Origin: Conoideocrella luteorostrata
Taxonomy: Eukaryota; Ascomycota; Sordariomycetes; Hypocreales; Clavicipitaceae
Assembly (NCBI GenBank): GCA_032433595.1
Contig: JASWJB010000184.1
Coordinates: forward strand, 24,051 to 88,050
DNA: 64,000 nucleotides
Direction: 5' to 3'
Shown: piece after piece, positions 1 through 12,569 of the stretch
Layout of the letters: the number at the start of each line of letters is the position of its first letter
Numbering within the stretch: position 1 is the first letter of the stretch
Made by a program: the position numbers and the translations under genes
The notes under the pieces: model-generated
The model's input: only the letters and a program-made list of their open reading frames with translations
What the model was told of the DNA's origin: nothing
Database searches by the model: none

Positions 1-768
1 GCTCAAACAATCACTGAGGATAAATTTTCTGTTAGTATGGACACTTGGGGCGATACGCAGCTCTTCAACGCGACTTCGACGTGGATAGAATTTGAGCGCA
101 CCAGCGATGCAGAATATGAAGGTGAGTATCACCCCCCACCCCCCAACAACAAAAGAATCAGAGCATCTGGTGTACTAACGACACCACCTTTTGCAGTGGG
201 CGAGTTCAATACGCTGGATACACGGGGTCTAGGTCAGCTCCAGACTCCGGACAAGCAAGGCGTGCGCCGAGATACGGAGCACTTCGACTTCCCTGAGGGC
301 AAGTACACCGAGCCACCCAATGTCCTCGTTTGGCTCAGTGCCATGGATATGGATAAGACACACAACTGGCGAGTCCGAGCCAAGGCCACGACCGTCACCA
401 CTACCGGGTTCGATCTCGCCATTGAGACATGGGGCGACACCGTGCTCTACAGTGCGACGGCGTCATGGGTCGCGTATCCAAAGAACAGCCAGGGAGCCAC
501 CGGCGGCAGGGTCAGCACCGAGGACTTGCGACAGTGGTTTCCCGCCGTTGCCAATAATTCGAAGAAGGTCAAGTTTCCCGCAAAGTTCTTTGACAAGGTG
601 CCCAAGGTCTTCATCGCCATCAGCGCGCTGGATATGGACTCTTCGGTCAACCTCCGGGTCAAGGTCTCTGCCGACAAGATCGACGCCTATGGATTTACGT
701 GGCACGGCGATTCGTGGGCAGATAGCCAGCTGTACACGGTTAGCGCAGACTGGGTAGCTTTCGGTTGA
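1..768 (+). CDS. H-type lectin domain protein, 3' part (5' end outside window)
   Basis: The frame is open from base 1 and ends at TGA 766-768. A 75-nt intron (122-196, GTGAGT...TTTTGCAG, branch TACTAACG) is a multiple of three and has no stop, so an unspliced reading also stays open. The product contains repeated H-type lectin units: each ends in a motif of the form TWGDTxLYxATxxW (seen near residues 13-22, again in the middle, and as SWADSQLY near the C-terminus), and the repeats share an 'SALDMD' or 'SAMDMD' strand followed by R-V-K/R-V/A-x-A. I see the tail of one unit and two whole units. H-type lectins bind N-acetylgalactosamine-type glycans in other organisms; the ligand here is unknown. 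Whether an N-terminal catalytic or signal region exists cannot be seen. Confidence 0.8.
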   Translation, partial: AQTITEDKFSVSMDTWGDTQLFNATSTWIEFERTSDAEYEGEYHPPPPNNKRIRASGVLTTPPFAVGEFNTLDTRGLGQLQTPDKQGVRRDTEHFDFPEGKYTEPPNVLVWLSAMDMDKTHNWRVRAKATTVTTTGFDLAIETWGDTVLYSATASWVAYPKNSQGATGGRVSTEDLRQWFPAVANNSKKVKFPAKFFDKVPKVFIAISALDMDSSVNLRVKVSADKIDAYGFTWHGDSWADSQLYTVSADWVAFG

Positions 769-1310
769 CATCTTTTTGTATTTTGATTACTCAGTACACC
801 GTACAGCTTTGGACTTAGTTTTAGCAGGGAATCATGTATTTTGTATCCAAGAGTAGAGCAGCGTACTGTATGTTCCCCACTGCCCCCGGATCAACCAATG
901 CATAAGCTCCCTTGCAAGATTTAGCCAACGTTATATTGAATGACATAGGAAATAGTTCTATCTAGCCCAGCCTCGACGCGGGGTTCTCCGCTCCATCCTA
1001 GACCGTTATCGCCCAGTTGGGAATGAGATCATCCGGCTCGGAATAAGTGTGCCGTCAGCTATCAATCATTTTTCTCAAATAACGCATGAGATGACAAGCC
1101 ACAAATTATGCCTCCTGAGACATGTAGGTCGAGACTGAATGTACATACTAGAACCCTTGCGTACCGACCTGAGTACCGCCTCAGCTTGCTGGGTCTGTCC
1201 CACTTAAACGAGCTTCTATGCCACTGCTGGTAGCCATGGAGTTATTAATGTAAGCATAGTCCTCCACTGAGATTCAATTGCACCATTCATTCACCCTCCT
1301 TTATTTGAAA
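769..1310. other. Intergenic, lectin 3' flank and esterase promoter
   Basis: No coding frame of note. It should hold the lectin 3' UTR and the promoter of the following esterase. No clear TATA box or repeat was seen. Confidence 0.5.
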
Positions 1311-3248
1311 ATGAAAAATAGCTTCATAGACACATTAGCAGCGATGCGTGCTCCCCATGTCAGGTCTCTCATCCATTTCGTTTTCTATCTGGTCAGCGCC
1401 CGTGACCTTCGGGTCGCCGCCAATGCCCAAGTACCAACTCTGAAGCTGCCCTGGGGAACCTACGAAGCACAACCATTCCCGGCCGACCCCAATGTAGGTG
1501 AAGGAAGAGTGCAGGATACCAGGTGCGCGTACACAGAAACTGACTTGATCCCAGATTTACCTCTTCGAGAACGTCCGCTTCGGTGCTAAACCCGTTCGGT
1601 TCAGTGCACCGCAGTCACCGTCATGGACTAACTCCTCCGTCCAGCCACCCTCAGATGGGCGCAACTGTATCCAAATCGACCCTTCGAAGCTCAAGCAGCC
1701 GCCCGGTGGTAGCAATCCAATTGATGATCCTGCTGATGCCAACGACAAGACCAGCGAGGACTGCCTTTTTCTCGACCTCTACGTTCCCAAGCAGGTCCTA
1801 GACAAGCAAAATCCATCCCCAGCCCCCGTAGTTGTATGGATTTATGGAGGGGCTTTTGCCTTTGGAAGCAAGAACCAGCTGGGCCCTCTCTATAACGGAC
1901 AGTCCATCATCGAAAAGAGCCTCTACCAGACCATCTTTGTCGCCGGCAACTATCGGGTAGGTGCGTACGGCTGGTTGGCCGGCGACTACTTGCAAAAGGT
2001 CGGCCAGCCCAACGCCGGGCTGTACGACCAGGCCTTACTGTTCGACTGGGTGCAGCAGCACATTGACAAGGTCAATGGTGACAAAACAAGTGTGTCCGCA
2101 TTTGGCGAGTCAGCAGGCGCGAGCTCCATCCTGCACCATCTCATCAGGGAGAATGGTCAGAGAGCTCCCGCATTTAACAGGATCGCGGTACAGAGCCCGG
2201 CGTTTGAATGGGCCTGGGACAACTCGCCGGGTGGAAAGCTGGATAGGGTCTACAAGTCCTTTTCAAGCCTCGCCGGTTGCGGAGAGACGTTTAACATTGA
2301 GTGTCTGAGATCATCTAAGAACCTTTCGTCCGCGAATCAGGTCTTGTTCAATACTGTGAGACAGACGGGACTGTTCCCCGTTGGTCCAGCTGTTGATGGG
2401 AAGTGGGTGACGACATTGCCAACCATATCTTTCTCCAAGGGTATGTGATCTGCCAATACAATCATGGTGCTGGGAAAGAGAGACTAACGTGTGAAGCAGG
2501 TAGCTACTCAAAAAAGATAAGCTCCGCCATCATCTCTCATACCCTGAATGAGGCGCATTCGTTCACCCCAGAAGGAATCACATCCGAAGAAAAGTTCAAC
2601 GCCTTCCTCGCTATCTTCCTTCCAGGGGACAAGCTCACGGCTCAGCGACAGAAGATACACCACCAGTATGACTGCAAGACAAAGTATAATGGTGACTACA
2701 CAAGGTGCATCGCGACAGTAATCCGTGATGCCTCCTTCACATGCAATACTCGGGATCTCTTTTCAGCCTACACCGACAAATCGTATATGATGAGGTACGG
2801 CTTCCCTCTAGCCGACTATGCCTATCATGCCAGTGACCTCATTGCCCTATTCTCCAACACGGCCAAGGAGGCTCTAGACCTCTTGGAGAAGAACGGCCTG
2901 GAGCCATGGCTGGCGAAGTTGTATGCTGACATGCTCGTGGGCAACAACATCTCCGTAGCATTCCAGACCTACTTTGCATCATTTGCTCTATCGGGAAACC
3001 CGAACAAACTGCCCTTCCCATCGGTCCCTAAGGGTCCAGTCCCAGAGTGGCCAATCGCGGATGGCTCTGGAGACGAAATCACCAAAGTTCTCCAGGTCCA
3101 GGGGCCCAGTGGCCAGAAACCGTTCGAGTTCCAACCCGATGATCAAAACTCCAAGACCGTGTGTTCTTTCTGGACGACCCTGGCGTTGGAGATTGTGTCT
3201 GCTCGAGATTTGGAGGATAAAGACTCTACTGCATACGGTGAGCTCTGA
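1311..3248 (+). CDS. Secreted type-B carboxylesterase/lipase
   Basis: Three exons: 1311-1493, 1555-2440, 2500-3248, with introns of 61 and 59 nt, giving about 605 residues, the usual size of fungal type-B carboxylesterases. The start is the first ATG in frame (A at -3); a second in-frame ATG at 1344 would give a cleaner signal peptide (hydrophobic LIHFVFYLVSA ending near VAANA). Seen motifs: the oxyanion region YGGAFAFG, the nucleophile elbow FGESAGAS (Ser codon 2110-2112), a candidate acid in NEAHSF early in exon 3, and the catalytic histidine motif YHASDL. The early SEDCLFLDLYVP stretch is the family's second signature. It should hydrolyse carboxylic esters or lipids outside the cell; the substrate cannot be inferred. 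It looks intact. Confidence 0.9.
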
Positions 3249-4326
3249 AGTACGGAATGGCGATAAGTTGGGGCACCAATACAGAATTAATTGCGACATA
3301 TAACAAACCAAAGTTTTCTAAACTACGGAGAAAAATCTCCAAATCTAGGGTGAAAGTTGGATGGGCTTGTTTATAGTTCCCCCCCTACCCCCCTGTTCCA
3401 AACAATCCCACCGGCTATTGGCTAAAAACGTAGACCGGATCCCTCGGTACACTTACGTGGTGTAATGTAAGTATCTATTGTACCCTTTTTTTTTTCTTCT
3501 TTTTTTCGTTTCGATTGTCCCGTATGGCCTTATCTTATAGTAGAAAAAAACACGTTAGATGCTAGTAATACTCTGCCGGAAACTTGATTAACAGTTTCAA
3601 TGTAATAATTTACGGATTTGTGTTGTGCGGCAGCGTACGGTGGCGTGAGTTATACTGTGGCGTCAGTAGAGCCGCAGGATGAACAGCACGACATCACGGT
3701 TAACATTACGGCGGCACGATGAACGGCAACAATGAACAGCAAAATGGAACAGCAATCATGAACAGCAAGGACAGAAGAAATACAACATGCATCTTGGCAG
3801 CGGAATAAAGGTAAACAAAAAGATTTTATTAGAAGAAGGAAAGAGTGAGCCCTTGCGATTGAGTCCAAAGTACATAAATCCTTTCGGTTGCTGAGACAGA
3901 CGCTGTTCTTTTATATATAAAAATCTGGGATGCTCTGCCAGCCATAACATTTCAAGTATGTTGAGTTGTTCCCACTGCATGTCGTACAAGTTGGCGTAAA
4001 TTATAAATCATAACTGCGGTTGGATTTATGGCAAAGTCAATACATATCGCATGATACAACGTTCGACGAATACCACGTGGCTAACTGGCACTGCACATGG
4101 CTTCGGTGGGCCACAGTCTTCTCGCTGATATATATTACTGGGCAGGGGTCACGAAATGCAAACAATCTACTCCGTAGTCCTCTTTCTCTTTCTCTCCACT
4201 ATTGTGTATTACGCCGCGTAATATAATACATTTTAATGTGCTGCTGGGTCCTGTAGTACATCCGGTATAACTGGCCGCGCGGACCGAGCTCCTAATGATG
4301 GCCACCGCAGAAGCCCCGGAGCTCCA
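3249..4326. other. Intergenic, AT-rich, no gene seen
   Basis: Contains short T and A tracts, a loose run of GAACAGCA-like words around 3670-3770 and one dispersed TACTCCGTA word at 4168-4176. No convincing coding frame on either strand. Confidence 0.5.
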
Positions 4327-4925
4327 TCACGTAGAATATGGCGCGGCGCGATATTGTCTGTCCTCTCCCCTCATCATCTTTTTATTAATGACCGACATAT
4401 ACACATATCGTGCACCGACAATTTGTGGCTGATGTTGTGCCACTGCTATGAGGCGCGTGTAACCATCCACGCGACAGCCGTGGGCAACTATGACACCAGA
4501 TAGTAAATAGCTTAACTTAGACAGAATCACACCGGAATCTAGGCTCAGGCCCATTCCTAAAAGAACCATCTTGCAAAAGACGTCAGGCGCATCGAGCGCA
4601 GCTTGTTGTGCGACGTATCCAGCATTGCCAAATCCCAGGACATTGGCATATGGGTGTTGCCGGGTTGCAAGGGCATCAGCCGGTTGAGCACAGTCAGAAG
4701 GCTGACAGCAACGCCCCGGATGCTGGGGGTGGCGGTGCCGCTGCTATGGCCGATGCCGGCACAGTCGTACGGGATAAGTTAGCGACCGGCAGAAGTGAGG
4801 TTGTTGATTAGTTTCGGGTCCCAAGTGTCGATTGTGGCGCGGGCGTGGTTGAGCATAAGAGGGGGCAGATTTGGAGGACGCATTGCGGTTGCCGATCAGA
4901 CGGTAGGCATGGACCTATTTCGGCA
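4327..4925 (-). pseudogene. Decayed alpha/beta hydrolase
   Basis: Read on the minus strand from about 4925 downward, pieces of one alpha/beta hydrolase appear in order but in different frames: YRLIGN, then (shifted) TIDTWDPKLIN, then DCAGIGHSSGTATPSIRG, then (shifted again) VLGFGNAGYVAQQAALDAPD and KMVLLGMGLSLDSGV. The order and spacing match non-haem-peroxidase-like fungal hydrolases. It has at least two frameshifts and an in-frame TAA between SAGR and LIPYD that a CAA-to-TAA change would explain. The nucleophile elbow reads G-F-G-N-A-G where the family has a serine, so catalysis would be lost even with the frame intact. The region downstream of 4500 has diverged and its end is approximate. 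Confidence 0.75.
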
Positions 4926-5250
4926 GAAAATTACGTCTCTTTAGGTGACCTATGTGACACATACACACACACCGATGCCGACCAGGTCCGAAGAGACTTC
5001 TTTGCAGTTGGGTTACAAGAACAGCAAGAGCTTGCTGGATTCACAATCCCGCTTATATGCGCAAATGTCCGCAATAGCCGACGATTTGCTCGCTTACAAA
5101 TCTTGTCATACGTCCCATCGACCCGCCACAGGCGTCGAAAGCCAGCGCGAATATCATACTACTACGAAGTAAAGTCTCCTCCCTGCAAGATAGACCAATG
5201 ACATGCGGTCGGCGTAGCCTTTTCGTCATCTGTTTTTTTTGTCGCAGGGC

Positions 5251-7234
5251 ATGGCATCGAGGTCAGGGACCACGACTATAGCGAAAGCCTCGTGCTTCCA
5301 CTGCCGTCATAGCAAGCGCCGCTGCGATAGGACGCTGCCTACTTGCCAGGTATGCTACCACCGGGGCGTTGAATGCCGTTACCCCCGCCGGCGTGGCCAA
5401 AGGTCCGCCTCGCCGCAAGACATCTCCAGCATTCACCACGAGGCTACGACCGCGAGCGGCGCTCCCACCAACATCCAGAGAACCGGCTCCCTGGCCAGTC
5501 CTTTCAAAGTTGATCAGGCTGGACAGACGAACCCAACGGGTCCGTCAGCAGCATTCGCCACCACAACAGCCATCCGTTTCTTAGCGCCTGACGTGTTCAG
5601 CGAGCTTCGTCTCCAGATTCCCCGGCTTGAATGGGACGCTCCCGCCGACATAGCCTCCCGTCTGGGTGACCGGCAGCAGATACAAGACGTGACTGTGGCG
5701 TTCCTCCGGCTGACTCGATCCTGGATGCCCGTCATCAATGGGAAACGCCACCTAGCAGCAGTCTTGAGCCCGCTAGCCCCTTTGCGCCGCCCACGGGCCT
5801 TGCTGGCCCTGTGCATGAAGCTGTGCTGCTTATCGGTCGACGATAGAAGTCGCCAAGACAGAAGGTACCCATTGTATTTGCTCGTGAAACAATTTTATGC
5901 GGAGGTGGAAAGTGCGGAGGAGCCTTGTCTCGAGGTGATGCAGGCAGCTCTATGCATCGCGGTGTTTGAAATGGGAGATGCCATTTACCCAGCTGCTTAC
6001 TTTACTGTCGGAGCACTGATACGATATGGTATTGCCATGGGCATGAACAAGATCAATCTCGAAAGAACGGGCGTTGTCGCTGGAGCGACCGCAGGTGCGT
6101 CGTGGATGGATATCGAGGAGATGCGGAGGGTATGGTGGGGAGCCTTGATTTTGGACCGGTGCGTTTACCGCAGGTGACATACACAGCGGCATAGGTGTCG
6201 CTTCCCCGTTGCATGATATCAATGCGCTGACGGACTGACCTCTTTCTTCCCACCGTACAGGCTGCTCAGCGTTTCACATCCCTCCATGAGCTTGACGAGC
6301 GCCGATCCAGCTTTCGAAGATTTTCTACCTGTTGACGATGAGTCCTTCTATGACGCCGTAAGTCCGTCATTCCTATCGCCAGTTTTCGATGTTGTTTTGC
6401 CTAAATCTTACCTGACTCGACAATCCACAACTTAGACATCCACGGCAGAGAACGCGACGAGAATATCTGAGGCGTTCGGCTTCAAAACGGGATCCTTTGC
6501 ACGGTTGTGCCAGGCGACATATCTGATCAGCAAGGTACTTGCACTCACTCGCCAGCCTTCTCATGGTGTCGGAAATTCAGCACTGAGTGATGCAGCGCAG
6601 CTCTGTCGCACGCTTGAGGCACTGGTCCGCGCCAATGAGCTCGAGGTCACAGCCCGTAAACTGGCGTTTTGCAGTCAAAGCACCGTCTCGTACATGTAAG
6701 TCAAACCAATCCGCACTTCGACCCAGTGAGAAATTCCCTTAGCCCCTCAGCTAGTGTAGCCAGAGCGGTAATACTAACATTTGACAGCGGCGTTTTGCTG
6801 CTGCAGGAGCATCATTGGGAGGAGGAAAAACTTAATTCGACTCCAGGGACGAAGCAGAACACCTTCACCGAGACTGATTCCGCTCTGGAGACTCTCGATC
6901 GCATCTCGATGACATTACGGAAAGCCGGGCACGACGGCCAACAAAGTCTTCAAGGCGGCAACTGCACCCTGTTCCTTGTCAACCTGGTATATCGAGCTTT
7001 ACTGGTACTGATGACAATCGGACGAGGCCAAGATGCAACGGTGATCCAAAATAAGAAGGAATCGCTTACCTGGCTACTGTCGCACACGCGCCGTCGTTGG
7101 CCAATCGCTGGTAGGTGTCTAACCCTGGCCCTTCACGCATAATGACTAATCCTGAAACCCCTGAGAAAGGTGTCTACGAGAGCATTTTAGCAGCCAAGGA
7201 GACTATGGCCGTAGCAGGAGCCGTAACAGGGTAG
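5251..7234 (+). CDS. Zn2Cys6 transcription factor with fungal-specific domain
   Basis: Five exons: 5251-6158, 6261-6357, 6436-6695, 6788-7110, 7170-7234; all phases agree and give about 550 residues. The ATG at 5251 is chosen because no in-frame ATG precedes it. Near residues 15-42 there is a binuclear zinc cluster, C-x2-C-x6-C-x6-C-x2-C-x6-C, followed by a basic stretch (PRRRGQR). The middle part carries the fungal-specific transcription factor domain signature (a GALIRYGIAMGMNK helix and EEMRRVWWGALILDRLLS across the first intron) and a later LLLQEHHW segment. It should be a nuclear DNA-binding regulator. Target genes are unknown; the nearest neighbours are the dead hydrolase upstream and the minus-strand family gene downstream. 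Confidence 0.85.
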
Positions 7235-8825
7235 AACTGACCGCCTAAGGGTCAGGCCGACTCTATCTTGTATTGCTCGCTGTCTGCGCCTGAGCGGAAC
7301 GATTCTGTAGGGAGCAGTTGGAGAGGCTCAAATTCATGTGCTATGATGGGAAGAGCTGTGTTACAGTGATGGAATTCTTCGTTTGACGGCCCCGTCCAAA
7401 TCACCCTATTTATACCCCTTCAATCCGAGACGCCCTTGTCTCGGACTCCTGAATCAGGCCCAGAGGCCACGTACTCCCTCTCGCACCGCCAGTGTAATCC
7501 ACACATATCTACACACACACCCGTGTTATCCGACAGATTCATAAGGGCCGTTCGTGTTGCAAGAGAGGCGTGTAAGAGATGGCAGGGAGAACAGTATCTC
7601 TCAGATTGCGCCTGTCTAGAGTCGTAGCGGGTGGTTTGATCCTGCAATCGACGAAATGTCTTTCACGCTGACTCGATAGGTCATGGTCACTTACAAGGTT
7701 GTGAGGCTACAGCTCAGACAGTCTCGGGGTGTTACTTATGATGACGTTGATGAAAGAATTGATGGCGAAGCTGACCGACGCCCAAGCTAGATTACTCGTT
7801 AAATTAGCCTAAAAAAAAGGACAATTCCGCTGACTCTGGCCGACCATAGACGCTTACCTGTGACAGCTGTAATAAGGCGTCGGGCGTGTAGTGATCATAC
7901 ATGGTCAACACACAATGCGTACGGGAATGCGTTGGCCCCCCGAGAATGGTCTACAATAGTTGATGTCAAAGACTAGGATGGCAAGGCATTCGAGACGCCT
8001 GACGAATGCTTGGACTCTCGCAACCCTGAGCCGCCAAAGCTATCGCTGACACCCGAGATCAAACAGGCCCGAGAAAAGAATGACGGTGAAAACACTGTCT
8101 GGACATTATGTGAGAGAGTTTGCTCGGACCTGTACAGCAATAAGATCGACCGAAGAAACTGCAAAAAATGTTAGATGCCGATGCATCACCAACGAAAAGG
8201 CGTTATGGGTCGCACACTAATATGACAGCTAGGGCAGAAGAGATCCCGCGATATTTGGAGAAGGGTAGGCGAAGGATTACTACGATGCCTCGAAGGACAA
8301 GCCGGGCGTTGAAGACGGACCAGTGCTTGTGATGTTTTGAGGGTGGAATTGGGGTAGGTGGTTTCAAGCTGTGAATCCTGCCGACTTTCTTGTCGGGTTT
8401 CACATGCGTAAAAGAAGACGCAAAAAGAATTCACAAGTAGCTTTACATTAATCCCTGGTTCTATAACTCGAATATGACTACTCAAAATCCTGAGTATCAT
8501 TGCATGTCGTGGACTTGATGCTTGAGCAATGTGCAGAGAGACCGGCATACTTCTGGAAGGGTCCAGTTGTGTAGGCTGTAATTTCGGAAGTACGCTCCGG
8601 TGCGCAGAAGTAAATTGAGAGTTGATGTGACCTATAGCTCCCCACGACAGGGTGACTTGTTTACTACAGTCTTTTCTCCGTTTAAAGGATACATGAGCGA
8701 GCAGGAACCAAAGCAGAAGGGCAACAACAAGAAACCAAGACCCGAAGAGAGAGGCAAGGAAAAGACTAATAAAACGCCCAGAGAGAATGTGAACACAAAA
8801 ATAACATGCTCTAATTGCTACTCAA
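7235..8825. other. Gene-poor stretch, no supported gene
   Basis: About 1.6 kb between two genes that converge here. Short open frames exist (for example around 7980-8165 plus strand) but have no recognisable motif and are broken within 200 nt. Possibly relic DNA. Confidence 0.45.
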
Positions 8826-10870
8826 TTATCGTATATTGTAGCCTTTGACACAGAAAGTGGATCGAGAGCGACTTCTCAGATCCGCAATGTCCTCCTCTTG
8901 TACAGTGTCCCTCTCATCTGTTACCTCTTCCTTTCTATGCTCGAGCTTCATAAAATCATATCTGAACCAGCAATACAAAACCCCACTCATTTGGCAACAA
9001 GTCCATTTTGCATTCTCGTGAACATGAATGAGATCCTCGGCGCATTCAATCTTGACACCAACACCACTCTGTTGGACGAAACAGAGACGTGCCGGCCATT
9101 TGTATACTTTGAACCCATCAACACCGAGCTTGCATTCTCCAAGAGCCAGTTGACCCCCTTTTTGGTATTGTATGATAAGCCCTCTACATAACTGTGTTCC
9201 AGAAGCATAGTAGGCCGTGATTAGAGAGGCATGTTCGAGCGAAGCCAACGAGATGCACGTCCTTCCTAGTATCATCTGGCTGGGAATGGATAAATTTGGG
9301 GCAGTGGTGTTAATTAATGTTTGCTCCGGGGAAAAGGCGCCGACGAAATCGATTGGAAGAGTATCATCTTTTCTGTATATAAGTGTTTGAGGGTTTAAGA
9401 GTGATACGAAATCTTGAGGCTGTTCTTCGTGAGATCCGGCGAGAACTTCAATGCCCGAGTCGAACCGAATCTGCTCGCTGTTAGATCCTGTTAAAAAAAT
9501 CACGCGAGCATGTCCAAACGTTACCAATACATGCTGATGTTTCCTGAAGACTCCTGGTTGGTTCGGCAGTCTTGTGAACCCAAGTTCTTCTACTTGACCT
9601 TGGATAGGCACATATACCCAAGTAACCGTTTCTTGTCTATGAAGTGGAAGGCTCATGAAAGTCCTGTGGGCATAAGGTTGGGCCTTTGTATGAACGTGAA
9701 TAGCATATATAGAAGCGAGGGTTACAAAAAATGTCATCCCAGTGCAGATAGACAAGTCTACTGTGCGTAGATGCCACGACCGGAGATCGTCGCGTTGGGC
9801 GGTAATGTCACGGTCGAGAATGCTGCGAGACAGAGGTGGGGGGCAAGGAGTATCCCAAATGTGAAATGCCCCCGTTACGCCCTGCAATCGGGCCATACCA
9901 AACTATAATAAGCAGTCAGATCAGTGATGTGCGCATGAGAAATTTGTAGATGGAAGTACTAACCCGGAAATCCACGGACACTCCCTTGAACCGGTTTGCT
10001 GCTTCAACAATGTAGCACATGTGGTCAGGCCGACGGGCTTTTTCCAGTCTTTCCAGTCTTTCAATGCCTGCCAGGCCACGGAGGTCACACCATAAGCGAA
10101 CAATAGGCTCGCTAGAGGTGTCTCCGATCAAAGGAGCGTCACCAAGGGCCCAAGCTTTGATGTCAACAAGGGGGACCGTTTGCGCCTGGTGATGGCTCTT
10201 CTCCAGCAACGCCCACATTTGACGACCCAGACTCAAAACGCTGCAATGCCACGAGTCATTACATAAGTCCTGGATAATTAACAAGATTTCCCCTGGTAGC
10301 TTTTGCAGTCGCCTTGCTTAAACACGCAATTCTCGAACGTCGGTGTTAAAATCTTTGGGTACCTCCTCCAAATTGCCCAAGTCCTTGACAATGGTGTCGA
10401 CATCAGAGACGAAGATATAATCTTTAGGCTGAATATTCAGGTATGGGTCACCCTGCCAAGGATTCTTCCATGTTGCTGCCACCCACAGAAGGCAACACTT
10501 GTCTTGGGTGCTAATTTTCGTCGGATGACTGCCGAGACTTAACATATGGCGCAGAAACAGTTCTACACAGCTCGTATGTATTGTGCAAGTCTCCTCTGAA
10601 TGGGGGCATGCATAACAGTCAGGTATTCGACATAGTCCATCATCACCAAAACCCAAACATAAACCAACACATGGGAAATGAAACACTCCATATCTGACGA
10701 GCTTGACTGGCCAGGACTAGTCCTCGTTGATGACTGAAACGGAGAATTACATTGTCAGCGAAAAATATAGGCCAGCTGCAGATTTGCACGCGCCTACATG
10801 TGTAAAACTGGTCTCTCTCAGAAAACGGAAAGCCACACAAGCCGCAACGGGAGTGTACGTAAAGGTGCAT
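8826..10870 (-). CDS. Conserved fungal protein with N-terminal Cys-rich motif (F-box-like family); possibly dead
   Basis: Minus-strand gene, ATG at 10870-10868. Likely exons: 10870-10798, 10733-9964, 9902-8826. The N-terminus has CGLCGFPF and later CYACPH...HTSC, a zinc-ribbon-like set. The segment around LPGEILLIIQDLC looks like the short helical core of this family, followed by GAFHIWDTPCPPP, RTVDLSICTGMTFF, ETVTWVYVPI and the C-terminal LALGECKLGVD, all typical of a widespread uncharacterised fungal family often labelled F-box-like. Two in-frame stops interrupt exon 2: TAG 10719-10717 and TAA 10320-10318. Both would arise from CAG/CAA by C-to-T. Weak alternative introns could remove them (acceptor CTAG just after the first; 10362-10300, GTACCC...AAAAG, phase 0, for the second), so the gene may be either alive or dead. 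Confidence 0.6.
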
Positions 10871-12569
10871 GTTTTGCAATTATGTCATGTCGGCCATTGT
10901 TGTTGTTTTTAAGCAAACCCACGGAGTAGTCGTGGTGTCGCGCCGCTCTCCGTCCATGGGCAGGAGGCCAAAGGTGAGGCGAGGGCAAGCAGGGACAAGT
11001 GTAGCTTCCCGGTTTGCAAGTGCTGCGCCTGCTGTTGATCCATTTGCCATTTTAGTGGGCCTTCCATGGCCTTCGCGGTCGTTGTGTGAACCTGAACTCA
11101 GCTCTCGTTGCGCAAGTACGCTGGATTCTTCTGGTTGATCTGGCTCAAATTCCGAAAATGTGCTAATTCAAGGGTTCGAACTTATGGGTTGTCGCCTGGG
11201 TAGCAATTTTGTTGCGAACAGAATAGCGAGCGGTGATGGCGATAAATGTAGGTGACAGTTCCATTCCTGCCTCCAAACGAAGTTCTTTCACTGGTACTTT
11301 CGCAACGCTGCATGTTTCTTCGCCCCCAAGCACATGCGATTCGCTAATGCACTACTTGATACCAGGTCCGGACATTTGTGGACATTTGTGGACATTTGTG
11401 GACATTTGTGGACATTTGTGAGCATCGAGGACCTGAAGGGGGACCTGGAGTTGAAGGACGTTGACGGCAAGCATAAGCTTCAGCCTCCATATGAGGCGCC
11501 ATGGTAAGCTCTGGTGGTTAGAGCCGATTGGGACTTAGCTAGCTGGCTATCTACCTAGTACTGTGTCAGACAAGTACGACCGGCACAAATGAAAGAAAAT
11601 GTAAACCCTCAACGCCTTGTCTTAAGCTCAAGATCTTCGGTGGCCTGTGTGTAATGTCACATAGTTAGTTACCTCTGGAGCTCTCAGGCTGAACCCGAAC
11701 ACAGTAAATACCTCAGCTGCAGGACGGCACCCATGCGTATTCCAGCCCAGTCCTTCACGCTCCCTCCTCCCATGCTCCAACTGCTATTATCCTTTTGTGC
11801 CTGACTAAGCGGTCTAATGCTTTGATGCACATCTCACTAGATCGAGTATAGCAAAATGTCTTACGGGTAAGGTAAAATGACACCTAGGAACAGTCGGCGC
11901 GCTAACTAGGCTCTGGTGTTTTGAGCAACTAGTTAGGTGCTTCGTACTCCGTAGACCTTCCGGCCTTGGAAGCCTCAGGCCGCTAGGTCTCTTTACCCGC
12001 CTCCGCGAAAGTCGCGCTAACTGGCGTATCTTCCATCTCCGAGGCTATCTGCAGTCTGTGCCCAGAGTCGCGTTGCGGCACGTCAGCTGGGTTGGAAACT
12101 ATTGGACCCCACTGTAGCTGGAGAGATAGCCGTCCAGGGGAGCTCCCGCGTGCCCGGAGGATGCCATTTTGGTGGGACTTGTGAGGTGGAGATGCTCCGC
12201 ATCTCAGATGCGCAAAGAGTGCATCGTTCATCAATTCCCCTCAACTTGAGGAACTGCCCTCCGAAGCACTTGGAGACGCCAGCCTGAGGTAAATCCCTGG
12301 ATACTTGGAGGCAGTGCGGGCCGCTTCCATGCCGTATGGGTCAATACTGACCCGACCTTCCCGGCCTCCCCAGCCTCCCCGGCTGTCAGATTGGGGGCTT
12401 TGCGAGATAGCGACCTTCCATCGAGCCAGACCAACGACGGAATCACGCTCCTTTCGAAGAGACAATTTTGTTTCTTGCTTCTGAGTGTCGACGAAGCTGC
12501 AGAACTCCCTCCCCAAGAGCAGCCGAATTAATCCCTCGCTCGCTCGCTCCTAGCTGTCTGTTTCCAACA
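10871..12569. other. Intergenic, with a decanucleotide repeat
   Basis: Bidirectional space between the minus-strand family gene and the DOMON gene. It holds a five-copy tandem repeat at 11371-11420 and a TACTCCGTA word at 11945-11953. Short frames around 12000-12500 are GC-rich but without motifs. The stretch just before 12570 is CT-rich, as in many fungal promoters. Confidence 0.5.
11371..11420. repeat. Perfect 10-bp tandem repeat, five copies
   Basis: GACATTTGTG is repeated five times without a change. The array does not lie in a supported gene. Confidence 0.95.

Noticed and set aside
12468..12569. Upstream in-frame extension of the DOMON gene
   Set aside because: It would place 34 Arg/Ser/Pro-rich residues before a clear signal peptide, so the ATG at 12570 is more likely.
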